Source: Clostridia bacterium BRH_c25 (lineage in GTDB: Bacteria > Bacillota_A > Clostridia > Lutisporales > Lutisporaceae). From it: a stretch of DNA of 23,513 nt. The position numbers and the translations under genes are program-made. The notes below the pieces were generated by a model. It had not been told where the DNA came from and searched no databases. It worked only from the letters and a program-made list of their open reading frames with translations. The stretch is from positions 1 through 23,513 of the forward strand of contig LOES01000104.1 in the NCBI GenBank assembly GCA_001515955.1, given 5' to 3'. Every line of letters begins with the position of its first letter. Position 1 is the stretch's first letter. Of this stretch, positions 15,668-23,033 are shown piece by piece.

Positions 15668-17170
15668 TTAAATGCAAAGTGAATTGACATTATCTGCCGG
15701 TTCTTGAGCATTCCTAATAAAAAAAGACATGATTTTATTTTCACCTATATCATCAAGGGGATAACTGTCTATCACGCTGCCTTTTTCAAAATGTAAAACA
15801 TGTGTGCAGCTTCCGAGTATGAGTTCAAGGTCATGGGAAATGATAAATAATGTTTTTCCCATCTGCTGAAGCTGTTTCAGACTATCGGATACTTCTCTCA
15901 TATGACGTAAATCAAGTCCGCTAGTTGGTTCATCGAATAATATGATTTCTTTTTCTGAGGCAACGGCGCTTGCTATTGCCACCCGCTGTTTTTGCCCCCC
16001 CGATAATGACATCGGATGCAGATCCTTCATTGGTAAAAGATCAAGACTGCTCAAAATACTTTCCGCCTTTGCCGTGTCAGCTTCTCCCATACTTAATAAA
16101 ATTTCGTCAAGTACACTTTCAGTAAACAGCTGATGATTGACATCCTGCATGACCATGTAGCATCGCCTCAAGCGGTCCCTTCTCTTGCATATCTCTCCAC
16201 AAAGGTCCAGAGTGCCTTTGCAGCTCTTTTCCAACCCGCAGAGGCATCTGGCAAAGGTTGATTTTCCGGCTCCGTTGTGTCCGATAACAGCAACGATATT
16301 GCCTTTTGGCACTGTCAGCAAATCTATCTTAATTGCAGGAGTTATATTCTTATAAGAAAACACAAAATTAGACAGATACACATCTTCCCATCTCTGAGCG
16401 ACATTTTTTTTGTCTCTTGTCAGGCTTTCCAAAGAAAGCGGTCTAAGTCCCATGCTTGAAAGCTCTGCTAAATTCATCATTTTCATCTGTTTGGCGGTAA
16501 ATTCCTTTTCTATCCTGCCGCTTTTCATGTATAAAACACGATCGACAAGCTCACGCAGAAAATATAGTCGGTGTTCCGCAATAATGATGGTTTTGCCTTT
16601 GCTTTTCCACAGCTCGATGAGCTTTCGCAGATCCTCAATCGCTGCTATATCCAGATTGGAGGAAGGCTCGTCAAACACAAAAATGTCAGGATGGCAGGTT
16701 GAAACTGAAGCACAGGCGATTTTCTGCTTTTCACCGCCGGACAATTGAAAAATACTTCTGTCCATCAACATATCAATTTTAAAATCAGAAACCGTCTCTG
16801 CTATCCGCCTGTTTATTTCTTCTGCGGGCAAGCCCCTGTTCTCGCAGCCAAATGCAAGCTCACTTGTGGTATCCACATTAAAAAATTGTGAGCGCGGGTT
16901 TTGAAAAACAGAGCCTACCATTTTCGCCGTCTCATAGATCTGTAATTTATGGATTGCTTGGTCGTTAATCAATATCTGGCCCGTAAGAGAGCCTTCATAA
17001 TAGTTTGGTATCAATCCGTTAATCAGTCGTGTTAAAGTAGTTTTCCCACAGCCGGATTCCCCGCATAGCAGGACAACCTCACCCTGCCGAATGGTTAAGT
17101 TTATATTGTGCAGCCCGTTTTCTTTCTGACCCTGTGAATATGAAAAAGAGACGTTCTTTAGTTCAATCAT
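15668..17170 (-). CDS. ECF-type double ATPase (fused EcfA-EcfA')
   Basis: A 500-residue protein with two ABC ATPase domains in one chain. Domain 1 has GESGCGKTT (37-45), LSGGEKQK (143-150) and FDEPSSNLD (166-174). Domain 2 has GHNGAGKST (297-305), LSGGQKQR (389-396) and FDEPTSGLD (412-420). Both sets look intact. Separate EcfA1 and EcfA2 proteins are more common; fused forms accompany substrate-specific ECF systems. It powers uptake with the adjacent EcfT and MptD-type S component. AGGAGGAG precedes the ATG. It is the last gene of a five-gene operon, with no clear terminator after it. Confidence 0.93.
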   Translation of the reverse strand: MIELKNVSFSYSQGQKENGLHNINLTIRQGEVVLLCGESGCGKTTLTRLINGLIPNYYEGSLTGQILINDQAIHKLQIYETAKMVGSVFQNPRSQFFNVDTTSELAFGCENRGLPAEEINRRIAETVSDFKIDMLMDRSIFQLSGGEKQKIACASVSTCHPDIFVFDEPSSNLDIAAIEDLRKLIELWKSKGKTIIIAEHRLYFLRELVDRVLYMKSGRIEKEFTAKQMKMMNLAELSSMGLRPLSLESLTRDKKNVAQRWEDVYLSNFVFSYKNITPAIKIDLLTVPKGNIVAVIGHNGAGKSTFARCLCGLEKSCKGTLDLCGEICKRRDRLRRCYMVMQDVNHQLFTESVLDEILLSMGEADTAKAESILSSLDLLPMKDLHPMSLSGGQKQRVAIASAVASEKEIILFDEPTSGLDLRHMREVSDSLKQLQQMGKTLFIISHDLELILGSCTHVLHFEKGSVIDSYPLDDIGENKIMSFFIRNAQEPADNVNSLCI

Positions 17171-17189
17171 TCGTATTAGCTCCTCCTTT

Positions 17190-17918
17190 TCAAAATAATA
17201 AAAAACCTATGAACGCAGCAATAGCAACGATTGACAATATGATATCGTGAATGCCAAATCCTATTTTGCATATGTTCGTTCTCTTAACAGGACTGCCTAA
17301 GCCACGCGTTAATGCAGCGGCCGAAAGCTCTTCTCCTATTTTAACGGTTGACATCATCATCGGGACTAAGCGGTATTCAAGCATAGCCATCGGATTTTTG
17401 AAAAATACCGAAAATCCGATACCTCTCATACGCATTGCATCACCAATTGCCCTTGATTCTTCGCCCACTGTCGGAAAAAACCTAAACATAACCGCAAAAG
17501 GAATAACAATGCTTTGAGGAACATGCATCCGCTCCATTGACGCAATAAATTCACTTACGGTAGTGGTTGAAACCAAATAATACCCGATTGCCAGCCCCGG
17601 AATAAACCGCGTAAATATCCCCGACAGAGCCACAATCAAAAACCCTATAAGTCCGCTTGTCAGCGGTATAAGGTAAAGCTCCATCAAATATGCCGCTGCA
17701 TAAATCAATGCAAATTTTATCGTTGTTTTGAACCTGCCAATCATCAGAAACAGAAGCAGCGGCAACAGCGCCAAGGCCGGCCTTATCACATTCATCACAC
17801 CGCCTGCGCTTCCGGCAATCAAAATTGTACTGCCAATAAACACGAGCAGAATTTTTGTTCTCGGATCAAGCACAAAGGCAGAAGGTGTTCTCTTACTTTG
17901 CATTAATTCTTTTTGCAT
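17190..17918 (-). CDS. ECF transporter transmembrane component (EcfT)
   Basis: A 242-residue membrane protein of the CbiQ/EcfT family. Hydrophobic helices from about residue 25 to 125 are followed by the cytoplasmic coupling region with SEFIASMERMHVPQSIVIPF and the conserved AMRMRGIG (residues about 163-170), whose A-R-G type motif contacts the ATPases. A second similar motif, AALTRGLGSP, follows near residue 202. The ATG shares one base with the stop of the S component (TGATG), so translation is coupled. It forms a module with the S component and the double ATPase. Confidence 0.92.
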   Translation of the reverse strand: MQKELMQSKRTPSAFVLDPRTKILLVFIGSTILIAGSAGGVMNVIRPALALLPLLLFLMIGRFKTTIKFALIYAAAYLMELYLIPLTSGLIGFLIVALSGIFTRFIPGLAIGYYLVSTTTVSEFIASMERMHVPQSIVIPFAVMFRFFPTVGEESRAIGDAMRMRGIGFSVFFKNPMAMLEYRLVPMMMSTVKIGEELSAAALTRGLGSPVKRTNICKIGFGIHDIILSIVAIAAFIGFLLF

Positions 17919-18472
17919 CAGGCCATGCCTGCCTTTTTAAAGTGCTTTTTTAAAACCGATTTGCCGATAAGCGCCCCGCAAAATCCGCCTAAAATTGTAA
18001 GTGCGGTCAATGCAAAGAACGACCAGGTCGGCGTATAGGACATAAGTGCATCAACATATTCCTGCCCATAGGTCGGCACCATAGCAGCAAAGTAGCTGTC
18101 CCTCATAAAGTACAGCGGCAGCATCATACCCATGAGCCAAACGCTAAAAACAGTATAGGCAGTAATAGTTTTTTTAGAGCTTTGATAATTTCCGGATTTT
18201 AAAATAAAATCAGCAATCAAACCAAAACCCAAACCTGTAAAAATTGGTGGCCAGGACATCCCGGTGATAAGCATCAAAATGCCGCAAATAAGCCCGGTTA
18301 TTGTAACCATCCCAAACCTTTTTATCTTCGTCAGGTAGAGCATAAATGGAATGCCCGCCACAAAAGGGCAGATGAACGGAATAAGCAGCATAAATATAGG
18401 AATGTATCCCAGCATACCGCATGCAAAGAAAACCACGAAATAAATCGCTGTAAAAACGCCGACCGTAATCAA
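17918..18472 (-). CDS. MptD-type ECF transporter S component
   Basis: A 184-residue, strongly hydrophobic protein with about five or six helices. The N-terminus VGVFTAIYFVVFFACGMLG and a conserved middle section (GLICGILMLITGMSWPP) match the MptD/Trep_Strep family of putative S components. It should bind the substrate and hand it to EcfT/EcfA. No ATG is available: the frame follows the upstream gene's stop, and the best start is TTG at 18472 with AGGT 8 nt before it. Substrates of MptD proteins are not established; the neighbours here suggest an iron- or metallophore-related ligand. Confidence 0.82.
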   Translation of the reverse strand: MITVGVFTAIYFVVFFACGMLGYIPIFMLLIPFICPFVAGIPFMLYLTKIKRFGMVTITGLICGILMLITGMSWPPIFTGLGFGLIADFILKSGNYQSSKKTITAYTVFSVWLMGMMLPLYFMRDSYFAAMVPTYGQEYVDALMSYTPTWSFFALTALTILGGFCGALIGKSVLKKHFKKAGMA

Positions 18473-18487
18473 GTCTTTTACCTGTAA

Positions 18488-20239
18488 TTACACACTCCAT
18501 CCCAAGCTTTTCTGCTGAATGGTATAAAGCCTCTCGTACAATCCCCTTTTCTTAATCAGCTCTTCATGGGTACCTTGCTCCACAGCTCTGCCCTTGTCCA
18601 TGACAATGATTTTATCGGCACCTGCTACAATCCTTAACCGATGTGCAATTACGATAACTGTTTTGCCTTCTATTAGCTTTGAAATTGCCTGCTGAATCAA
18701 CACTTCATTTTCCGGGTCCAAGGAAGCCGTTGCTTCATCCAGAAGGACAATGGGTGCGTTTTTCAGCAGTGCGCGGGCAATAGAAATTCTCTGTCTTTCG
18801 CCTCCGGAAAGGGTACTTCCATTTTCTCCAAGCATAGTCTGATATCCATCCGGCAGGCTGCTTACAAATTCTTCACAGCAGGCTGACTTTGCCGCTGCTA
18901 TAACCTGCGCTTTAGTGGCATCCATATTACCGATTCTAATATTATTGTAAATGGTATCGTTAAACAGCACCACATCCTGAAACACAAAGGACATATAACT
19001 CATCAGATGCTCCGGATCCAGAGTCTTAACATCGATACCACCTATTTTTACTACTCCTTTGTTTACATCCCAAAATCTTGCAATCAACTTTGATATAGTG
19101 CTCTTTCCACTTCCGGACGGACCCACTAATGCAGTAATACCGTTTGCAGGAATGGAAAGGGTTATATTTTTAATGACTGCTTCCTCGGGGGAAAGCTTGC
19201 CGGTGTAGCTGAAGGATACATTCTCAAAGTCTATATTGTAGTCCTTTATTTCCTTCTCCGTATCCCCCTCCATAGCAGGAGTTGAAACAAGAGTTCTCAT
19301 GCGGCTTGTAGAAACCTGCATATATAAAAGCTCCGGGAGAAGGGTAAACTCTGTAAGTATCGGTCCATATATTCTTACCACAATCAAAAAGAACATGAGC
19401 AACGGGATTAATTCAATTTTCCCTCCCGTCAACAAATAGGTCCCTGCAAAAACCGTAAGTCCGACTCCTGCCTGCACAACAATCTGTGCTCCGGTCACAA
19501 AAACTCCTGTTACAAATTCCATCCTAATTGCCATTTGCTTCATTAATTTAAGGGCATTGTTCAATGCGGAAAATTTGGAGCCCTGCAGACCGCAGGATTT
19601 AATCACTTTGATACCTTCCAAATATTCTTGCACCTGGTCGGAGGCTTTTAGCTTGGATTCTACATGTTTTTCACTTAATCTTCTCTGTACTTTTCTGCTT
19701 AAGACTATAATTAAGAATGCGACAGGTACCGTACAAAAGACCGTCATCGCCAATCTCCAATCGAAAAATGCAAGTGAAAAGCAGATAACTGTGATAGAAA
19801 CAGCATTAGCTAAAAGCTGTGGGATAATATGACTTAACACATGCTCACTTGTTGCACAGTCTCCCATTATATTGGTAGTAAGCTCCGATAAATCCTTAGT
19901 ATTGAAAAAGCACATAGGAAGCTTTCTGATATGCTCCGCAACACGAATTCTGGTTGCTTCTGATTCCATATAGGAGGCTACATAGGTCTTCTTGTAATCA
20001 TTTTTATTGGCCAGAAATATAAGAATTGCCGCTATTATACCAATTCCGAAAAAAAACCACATTTTTGTCCAGGAGATTTCTTCTCCCATAAGCGGTTTCA
20101 ACAGCTCGCCGAATATCTGAATTGAAATGCCGAAGGGGAGTATCAAGGACAGATTGGTAATGGTGCACGCAGTAATCGCTTTCTTTAAATCCGAGTATCC
20201 TTTATCGGTCAACATTAATTTTTTCTTTAAATTAAACAT
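18488..20239 (-). CDS. YbtQ/IrtB-like ABC half-transporter
   Basis: A 583-residue ABC protein with fused membrane and ATPase domains. The ATPase part shows GPSGSGKST, FQDVVLFNDTIYNNIRIGN, LSGGERQR, VLLDEATASLDPE and IVIAHRL, with an intact catalytic glutamate. The ATG at 20239 is chosen because it overlaps the end of the previous gene by a few bases and has AAAGGAG upstream. The longer open frame to 20422 is an out-of-frame shadow of that gene. It pairs with the similar upstream subunit. Such pairs include the siderophore importers YbtP/YbtQ and IrtA/IrtB, which have an exporter-like fold. Import is inferred from the neighbouring ECF and DtxR-like genes. Confidence 0.88.
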   Translation of the reverse strand: MFNLKKKLMLTDKGYSDLKKAITACTITNLSLILPFGISIQIFGELLKPLMGEEISWTKMWFFFGIGIIAAILIFLANKNDYKKTYVASYMESEATRIRVAEHIRKLPMCFFNTKDLSELTTNIMGDCATSEHVLSHIIPQLLANAVSITVICFSLAFFDWRLAMTVFCTVPVAFLIIVLSRKVQRRLSEKHVESKLKASDQVQEYLEGIKVIKSCGLQGSKFSALNNALKLMKQMAIRMEFVTGVFVTGAQIVVQAGVGLTVFAGTYLLTGGKIELIPLLMFFLIVVRIYGPILTEFTLLPELLYMQVSTSRMRTLVSTPAMEGDTEKEIKDYNIDFENVSFSYTGKLSPEEAVIKNITLSIPANGITALVGPSGSGKSTISKLIARFWDVNKGVVKIGGIDVKTLDPEHLMSYMSFVFQDVVLFNDTIYNNIRIGNMDATKAQVIAAAKSACCEEFVSSLPDGYQTMLGENGSTLSGGERQRISIARALLKNAPIVLLDEATASLDPENEVLIQQAISKLIEGKTVIVIAHRLRIVAGADKIIVMDKGRAVEQGTHEELIKKRGLYERLYTIQQKSLGWSV

Positions 20240-22061
20240 TTGCCGCAATCTCCTTTCCGGTGTCGATTTTCCAGTCAAGTGTCTTTGTATACATTTCCCA
20301 CATCGCGCTGTATTTTCCGTTCTGCAGTATAAGCCGTTCATGAGTGCCCTGCTCCACCGGCTGTCCTTTATCCATGACAATAATCTTATTAGCGCTTCGT
20401 ATGGTAGACAAGCGATGGGCAATAATGATGACTGTTTTGTTTTGTATCAGCTTTTCAAAGGCTTTTTGTATTAAGTGCTCATTTTCCGGATCCGCAAAAG
20501 CCGTGGCCTCATCAAGGACAATAATAGGCGAATCCTTTACAATGGCTCTGGCAATAGCAATACGCTGCCGTTCACCTCCCGAGAGATGCACTCCCTTCGT
20601 GCCAATGACTGTATTATAGCGTTTTGGCAGTCTTTCAACAAACTCATGACATTGCGCAGCTTTCGCAGCAGCAATAACCTGTTCATCAGTAGCCCTTTGA
20701 TTCCCGATTCTTATGTTGTCCATGATGCTTTGCTTAAACAGGAACACATCCTGGAATACAAAGCTGACCTTTTCCATCAAGTAATCAATCTTCATATCCC
20801 GGATATCCACACCACCGATTTCAATACTGCCCGCAGTCACGTCAAAAAACCTCGGTATCATATGAGCTATGGTACTTTTACCACTGCCGGAAGGACCGAC
20901 AATGGCAGTAACCTCCCCTTGATTTGCTTGAAAGGATGTATTTAGCAAAGCAGAAGTATCCTTATCTTCGTCATAGGAAAATGATACGTTTTTGAACTCA
21001 ACCCCACAGCCCTCACAGGTTTTCGGGTTATCTGCCTCTGGTAGTTTTTCTCTTTCCAAAACGCTGTCCATACGCTCTATACCTCCGGAAATCTGCATCC
21101 CGCTGCTGGAAACGTACATAATCTTCATCATAACCGAAGAAATGGATGGAACAAATAATAGATAGAAAATAAAGGTCATGGCATAGGTTTTATAATCGGT
21201 AGTATTTAATCCAATCAATATTCCTACCGGGATTAAGAACAGATATATATTATTAATAATAGTGGAAAATCCTGACATGTAATTCTCCCAGCTTAAGGTG
21301 TATGGAATGACAAAATTGGTGTATGCTTTAATGGTTTCATGCAATCGCCTGAAGGAATAGACTGTCTGCTTATATGCTTTTACAACAGAAATACCCCGGA
21401 TATATTCTACTGATGCATTATTCATATCCTCCAAAGCTGACTGATATTTATTCATCATTGCTTTAGAACCTTCATTTCCATATGCCTTAAATTGCATAAT
21501 AAAGGCAATGACAATTCCGACTAAGGCTGCCAATCCAAAGCGCCAGTCAAACATAAGCAAAATTACCAGCATGACAACCGGTGCCACCATTGAAGCTACA
21601 ATATCCGGAAGCTGATGGGCAATAAACCCTTCTATTTTTTCTATATTTTCATCCATAACTTTACGAAGTTTTCCGCTTCCAAAGGTTAAGTGAAAACCAA
21701 GCGGCAGTTTGGCAATATGAGAAGCAAAGCTTACCTTTAACTCATATAAAGTTCCGAATGCCGCAAAGTGGGAACACATTAACGCCGTAAAATAAAGCAG
21801 AATGTTCCCGAGAACTCCCCCAAAGGCAAGCCACCCAAATCCAATTGTCTTTTGCACATCAAGACTTGAAAAATTCGGATAAGCACTCATTATTTCTTGC
21901 ACAATATAATAAATTGCAATATAAGGCACAAAAGAAACAATTGATGCCAGTGCCGATAAAATTGCAGAGCATATTACCAGAGACTTCTTTGTAGCCGCGA
22001 GCTCCAAAAGCCTTGCCACTCCGCTTTTGGTTTTAGCAGTTTTCAAATTTTTCTTCTCCAT
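20232..22061 (-). CDS. YbtP/IrtA-like ABC half-transporter
   Basis: A 609-residue half-transporter. The membrane domain (about 20-330) contains FGSGKLRKVMDENIEKIEG and FIAHQLPDIVASMVAPV, a segment I associate with the YbtP/YbtQ and IrtA/IrtB siderophore-importer group. The ATPase domain has GPSGSGKST (389-397), FQDVFLFKQSIMDNIRIGN, LSGGERQR (493-500), IIVLDEATAFADPE with Glu518, and IIIAHRLST. A cysteine pair (ECF-like TCEGCGVEF, 348-356) sits between the domains. It is the first gene of the operon, with AGAGGG before the ATG and a leader of about 220 nt. It overlaps the next gene by 8 bp. Confidence 0.88.
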   Translation of the reverse strand: MEKKNLKTAKTKSGVARLLELAATKKSLVICSAILSALASIVSFVPYIAIYYIVQEIMSAYPNFSSLDVQKTIGFGWLAFGGVLGNILLYFTALMCSHFAAFGTLYELKVSFASHIAKLPLGFHLTFGSGKLRKVMDENIEKIEGFIAHQLPDIVASMVAPVVMLVILLMFDWRFGLAALVGIVIAFIMQFKAYGNEGSKAMMNKYQSALEDMNNASVEYIRGISVVKAYKQTVYSFRRLHETIKAYTNFVIPYTLSWENYMSGFSTIINNIYLFLIPVGILIGLNTTDYKTYAMTFIFYLLFVPSISSVMMKIMYVSSSGMQISGGIERMDSVLEREKLPEADNPKTCEGCGVEFKNVSFSYDEDKDTSALLNTSFQANQGEVTAIVGPSGSGKSTIAHMIPRFFDVTAGSIEIGGVDIRDMKIDYLMEKVSFVFQDVFLFKQSIMDNIRIGNQRATDEQVIAAAKAAQCHEFVERLPKRYNTVIGTKGVHLSGGERQRIAIARAIVKDSPIIVLDEATAFADPENEHLIQKAFEKLIQNKTVIIIAHRLSTIRSANKIIVMDKGQPVEQGTHERLILQNGKYSAMWEMYTKTLDWKIDTGKEIAANV

Positions 22062-22122
22062 TTTTTTTACCCTCTTTTCTTTATAAACTATTGATTTACC
22101 TTTTAAGTTCCCATCTCATTAA

Positions 22123-22182
22123 TTATGTAATAAGCCTCCACTCGGACGTTAGATAATTGGAAAGCTGTTCTACAGCAACCAT
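22123..22182 (-). CDS. Possible 19-residue upstream ORF in the ABC-ECF operon leader
   Basis: In the untranslated leader of the 20232-22061 gene, an ATG at 22182 has AGGA 8 nt upstream and opens a frame encoding MVAVEQLSNYLTSEW plus four residues before TAA. It sits between the refolding hairpin (22234-22264) and the structural gene, where a regulatory leader peptide could act. The frame is short enough to arise by chance, and nothing else proves translation. Confidence 0.3.
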   Translation of the reverse strand: MVAVEQLSNYLTSEWRLIT

Positions 22183-22233
22183 AAAAAAATTCCTGATTCA
22201 TATACAATTCAATAAGTTCTAATCTTCTAACTT

Positions 22234-22264
22234 AAGTACCTGATAAAAGCGCCTTTCGGCACTT
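22234..22264 (-). promoter_or_regulatory. Refolding hairpin in the ABC-ECF operon leader
   Basis: On the minus strand, AAGTGCC (22264-22258), a GAAA tetraloop and GGCGCTT (22253-22247) form a 7-bp stem followed by UUAUC, which is terminator-like. The same AAGTGCC can instead pair with GGTACTT (22240-22234), also 7 bp with one G-U. The two pairings exclude each other, as in attenuators. The hairpin begins about 20 nt after the predicted transcription start. Confidence 0.45.
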
Positions 22265-22290
22265 ATTTGCACACATTCTTACAAGATGGT

Positions 22291-22299
22291 ATTATAGCA
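22291..22299 (-). promoter_or_regulatory. Extended -10 promoter of the ABC-ECF operon
   Basis: TGCTATAAT on the minus strand is a perfect extended -10 element. The hexamer 17 bp upstream (around 22314-22319) is not like TTGACA, so activation by a protein bound just upstream is likely; two direct repeats lie there. Confidence 0.62.
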
Positions 22300-22318
22300 A
22301 AAATTAACAGTATCATCC

Positions 22319-22351
22319 GCTCCATTTAGCCGGGATTTGCTCCATTCAGAC
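22319..22351 (-). promoter_or_regulatory. Paired direct repeats, possible AraC-type activator site
   Basis: On the plus strand, GCTCCATTTAGCC (22319-22331) and GCTCCATTCAGAC (22339-22351) agree at 11 of 13 positions with a 20-bp period. The nearer copy abuts the poor -35 of the ABC-ECF promoter. Two direct repeats on one face of the helix next to -35 are typical of AraC-family class II activation. No AraC gene lies in the window. Confidence 0.5.
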
Positions 22352-22430
22352 ATAATATTTTTGATATTTTGCATTGATCTGCAGGTCTCTCTCTTATCCC
22401 ACCTCCTTGCTCTCCCCATATATTGCTTAA

Positions 22431-22478
22431 GTTCATCTCACGCCAGAGCGGGATGAACCTGATAAGTTTTCAGGCTCT
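22431..22478 (+). promoter_or_regulatory. Overlapping alternative hairpins upstream of the DtxR-like gene
   Basis: GTTCATCTC (22431-22439) pairs with GGGATGAAC (22450-22458). Alternatively AGAGC (22445-22449) and CCTGA pair with TCAGGCTCT (22470-22478), followed by TTATTATTATT. The two folds share bases. It could be an attenuator or a terminator of a short transcript reading towards the DtxR-like gene. No convincing promoter was seen upstream. Within the 22062-22607 gap I otherwise support only the elements listed separately. Confidence 0.35.
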
Positions 22479-22607
22479 TTATTATTATTGTGTGATAGGA
22501 TATACTAAGATTGTAATGAAATTATAATTTTGTTGCCGACTATCTTAACTCATAGATTTTAAGCAAGGCTCTATCTAGCCACAATGCGGAAATAGGGAGG
22601 GGTATAA

Positions 22608-22985
22608 GTGGAAAAACTTACATTCACAATGGAAAACTACCTTGAAGCAATATATGAACTTTCAAGTGAAGGAACAGGAGCACGAGTATCGGATATTGCC
22701 GACCGATTGGGCGTTACAAAAGCAAGCACCAACAGCGCCATGTCAACGCTTGCCGAAAAAGGGCTGATCGTCAATGAAAAATACAAGGAAATTTTCCTTA
22801 CGCCTGAAGGATTGAAACTAGCTGAGTTTACTTCAAAAAAGCATCATGTGATACAGCAATTTTTGACTAAGATATTAAAAGTAGAACCCTCAGTCGCCGA
22901 TAATGATGCATGTGCAATTGAGCATGTGATAAGCAACGACTCCATTGCAGCCATGCAGGAATTTATGCAGGCAGGCAAGAAGTAA
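22608..22985 (+). CDS. DtxR/MntR-family metal-dependent regulator, short form
   Basis: A 125-residue protein starting at GTG with GGGAGGGG upstream. The winged helix-turn-helix (about 5-70) contains ENYLEAIYELSSEG, VSDIADRLGVTKASTNSAM and LIVNEKYKEIFLTPEGL. The dimerisation and metal region has KKHHVIQQFL and DNDACAIEHVIS. Cys102, Glu105 and His106 match the DtxR primary iron site, and His79 matches the ancillary site. The residue aligned with DtxR Met10 or MntR Asp8 is Asn10, which is unusual. There is no SH3-like C-terminal domain. It is divergent from the ABC-ECF operon and is the likely Fe(II)-responsive regulator of it. I did not find a convincing DtxR or MntR box. Confidence 0.9.
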   Translation: MEKLTFTMENYLEAIYELSSEGTGARVSDIADRLGVTKASTNSAMSTLAEKGLIVNEKYKEIFLTPEGLKLAEFTSKKHHVIQQFLTKILKVEPSVADNDACAIEHVISNDSIAAMQEFMQAGKK

Positions 22986-23033
22986 AGCTAAAACTGAATT
23001 ATGCTTATTTACATCTATAGTGCTCTGACTTAG

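Noticed and set aside
20240..20422. N-terminal extension of the YbtQ-like protein by 61 residues
   Set aside because: The extra codons are an out-of-frame reading of the upstream half-transporter gene, and the peptide is unlike any ABC N-terminus. The ATG at 20239 has a good ribosome-binding site and usual family spacing.
22326..22436. 36-codon minus-strand ORF upstream of the ABC-ECF promoter
   Set aside because: It has no ribosome-binding site, overlaps the proposed activator repeats, and its peptide resembles nothing I know.
22500..22560. DtxR or MntR box and a promoter for the DtxR-like gene
   Set aside because: AAATTATAATTT is palindromic but only AT-rich; no 19-bp match to known DtxR or MntR boxes was seen, and the possible -35/-10 pairs are weak.
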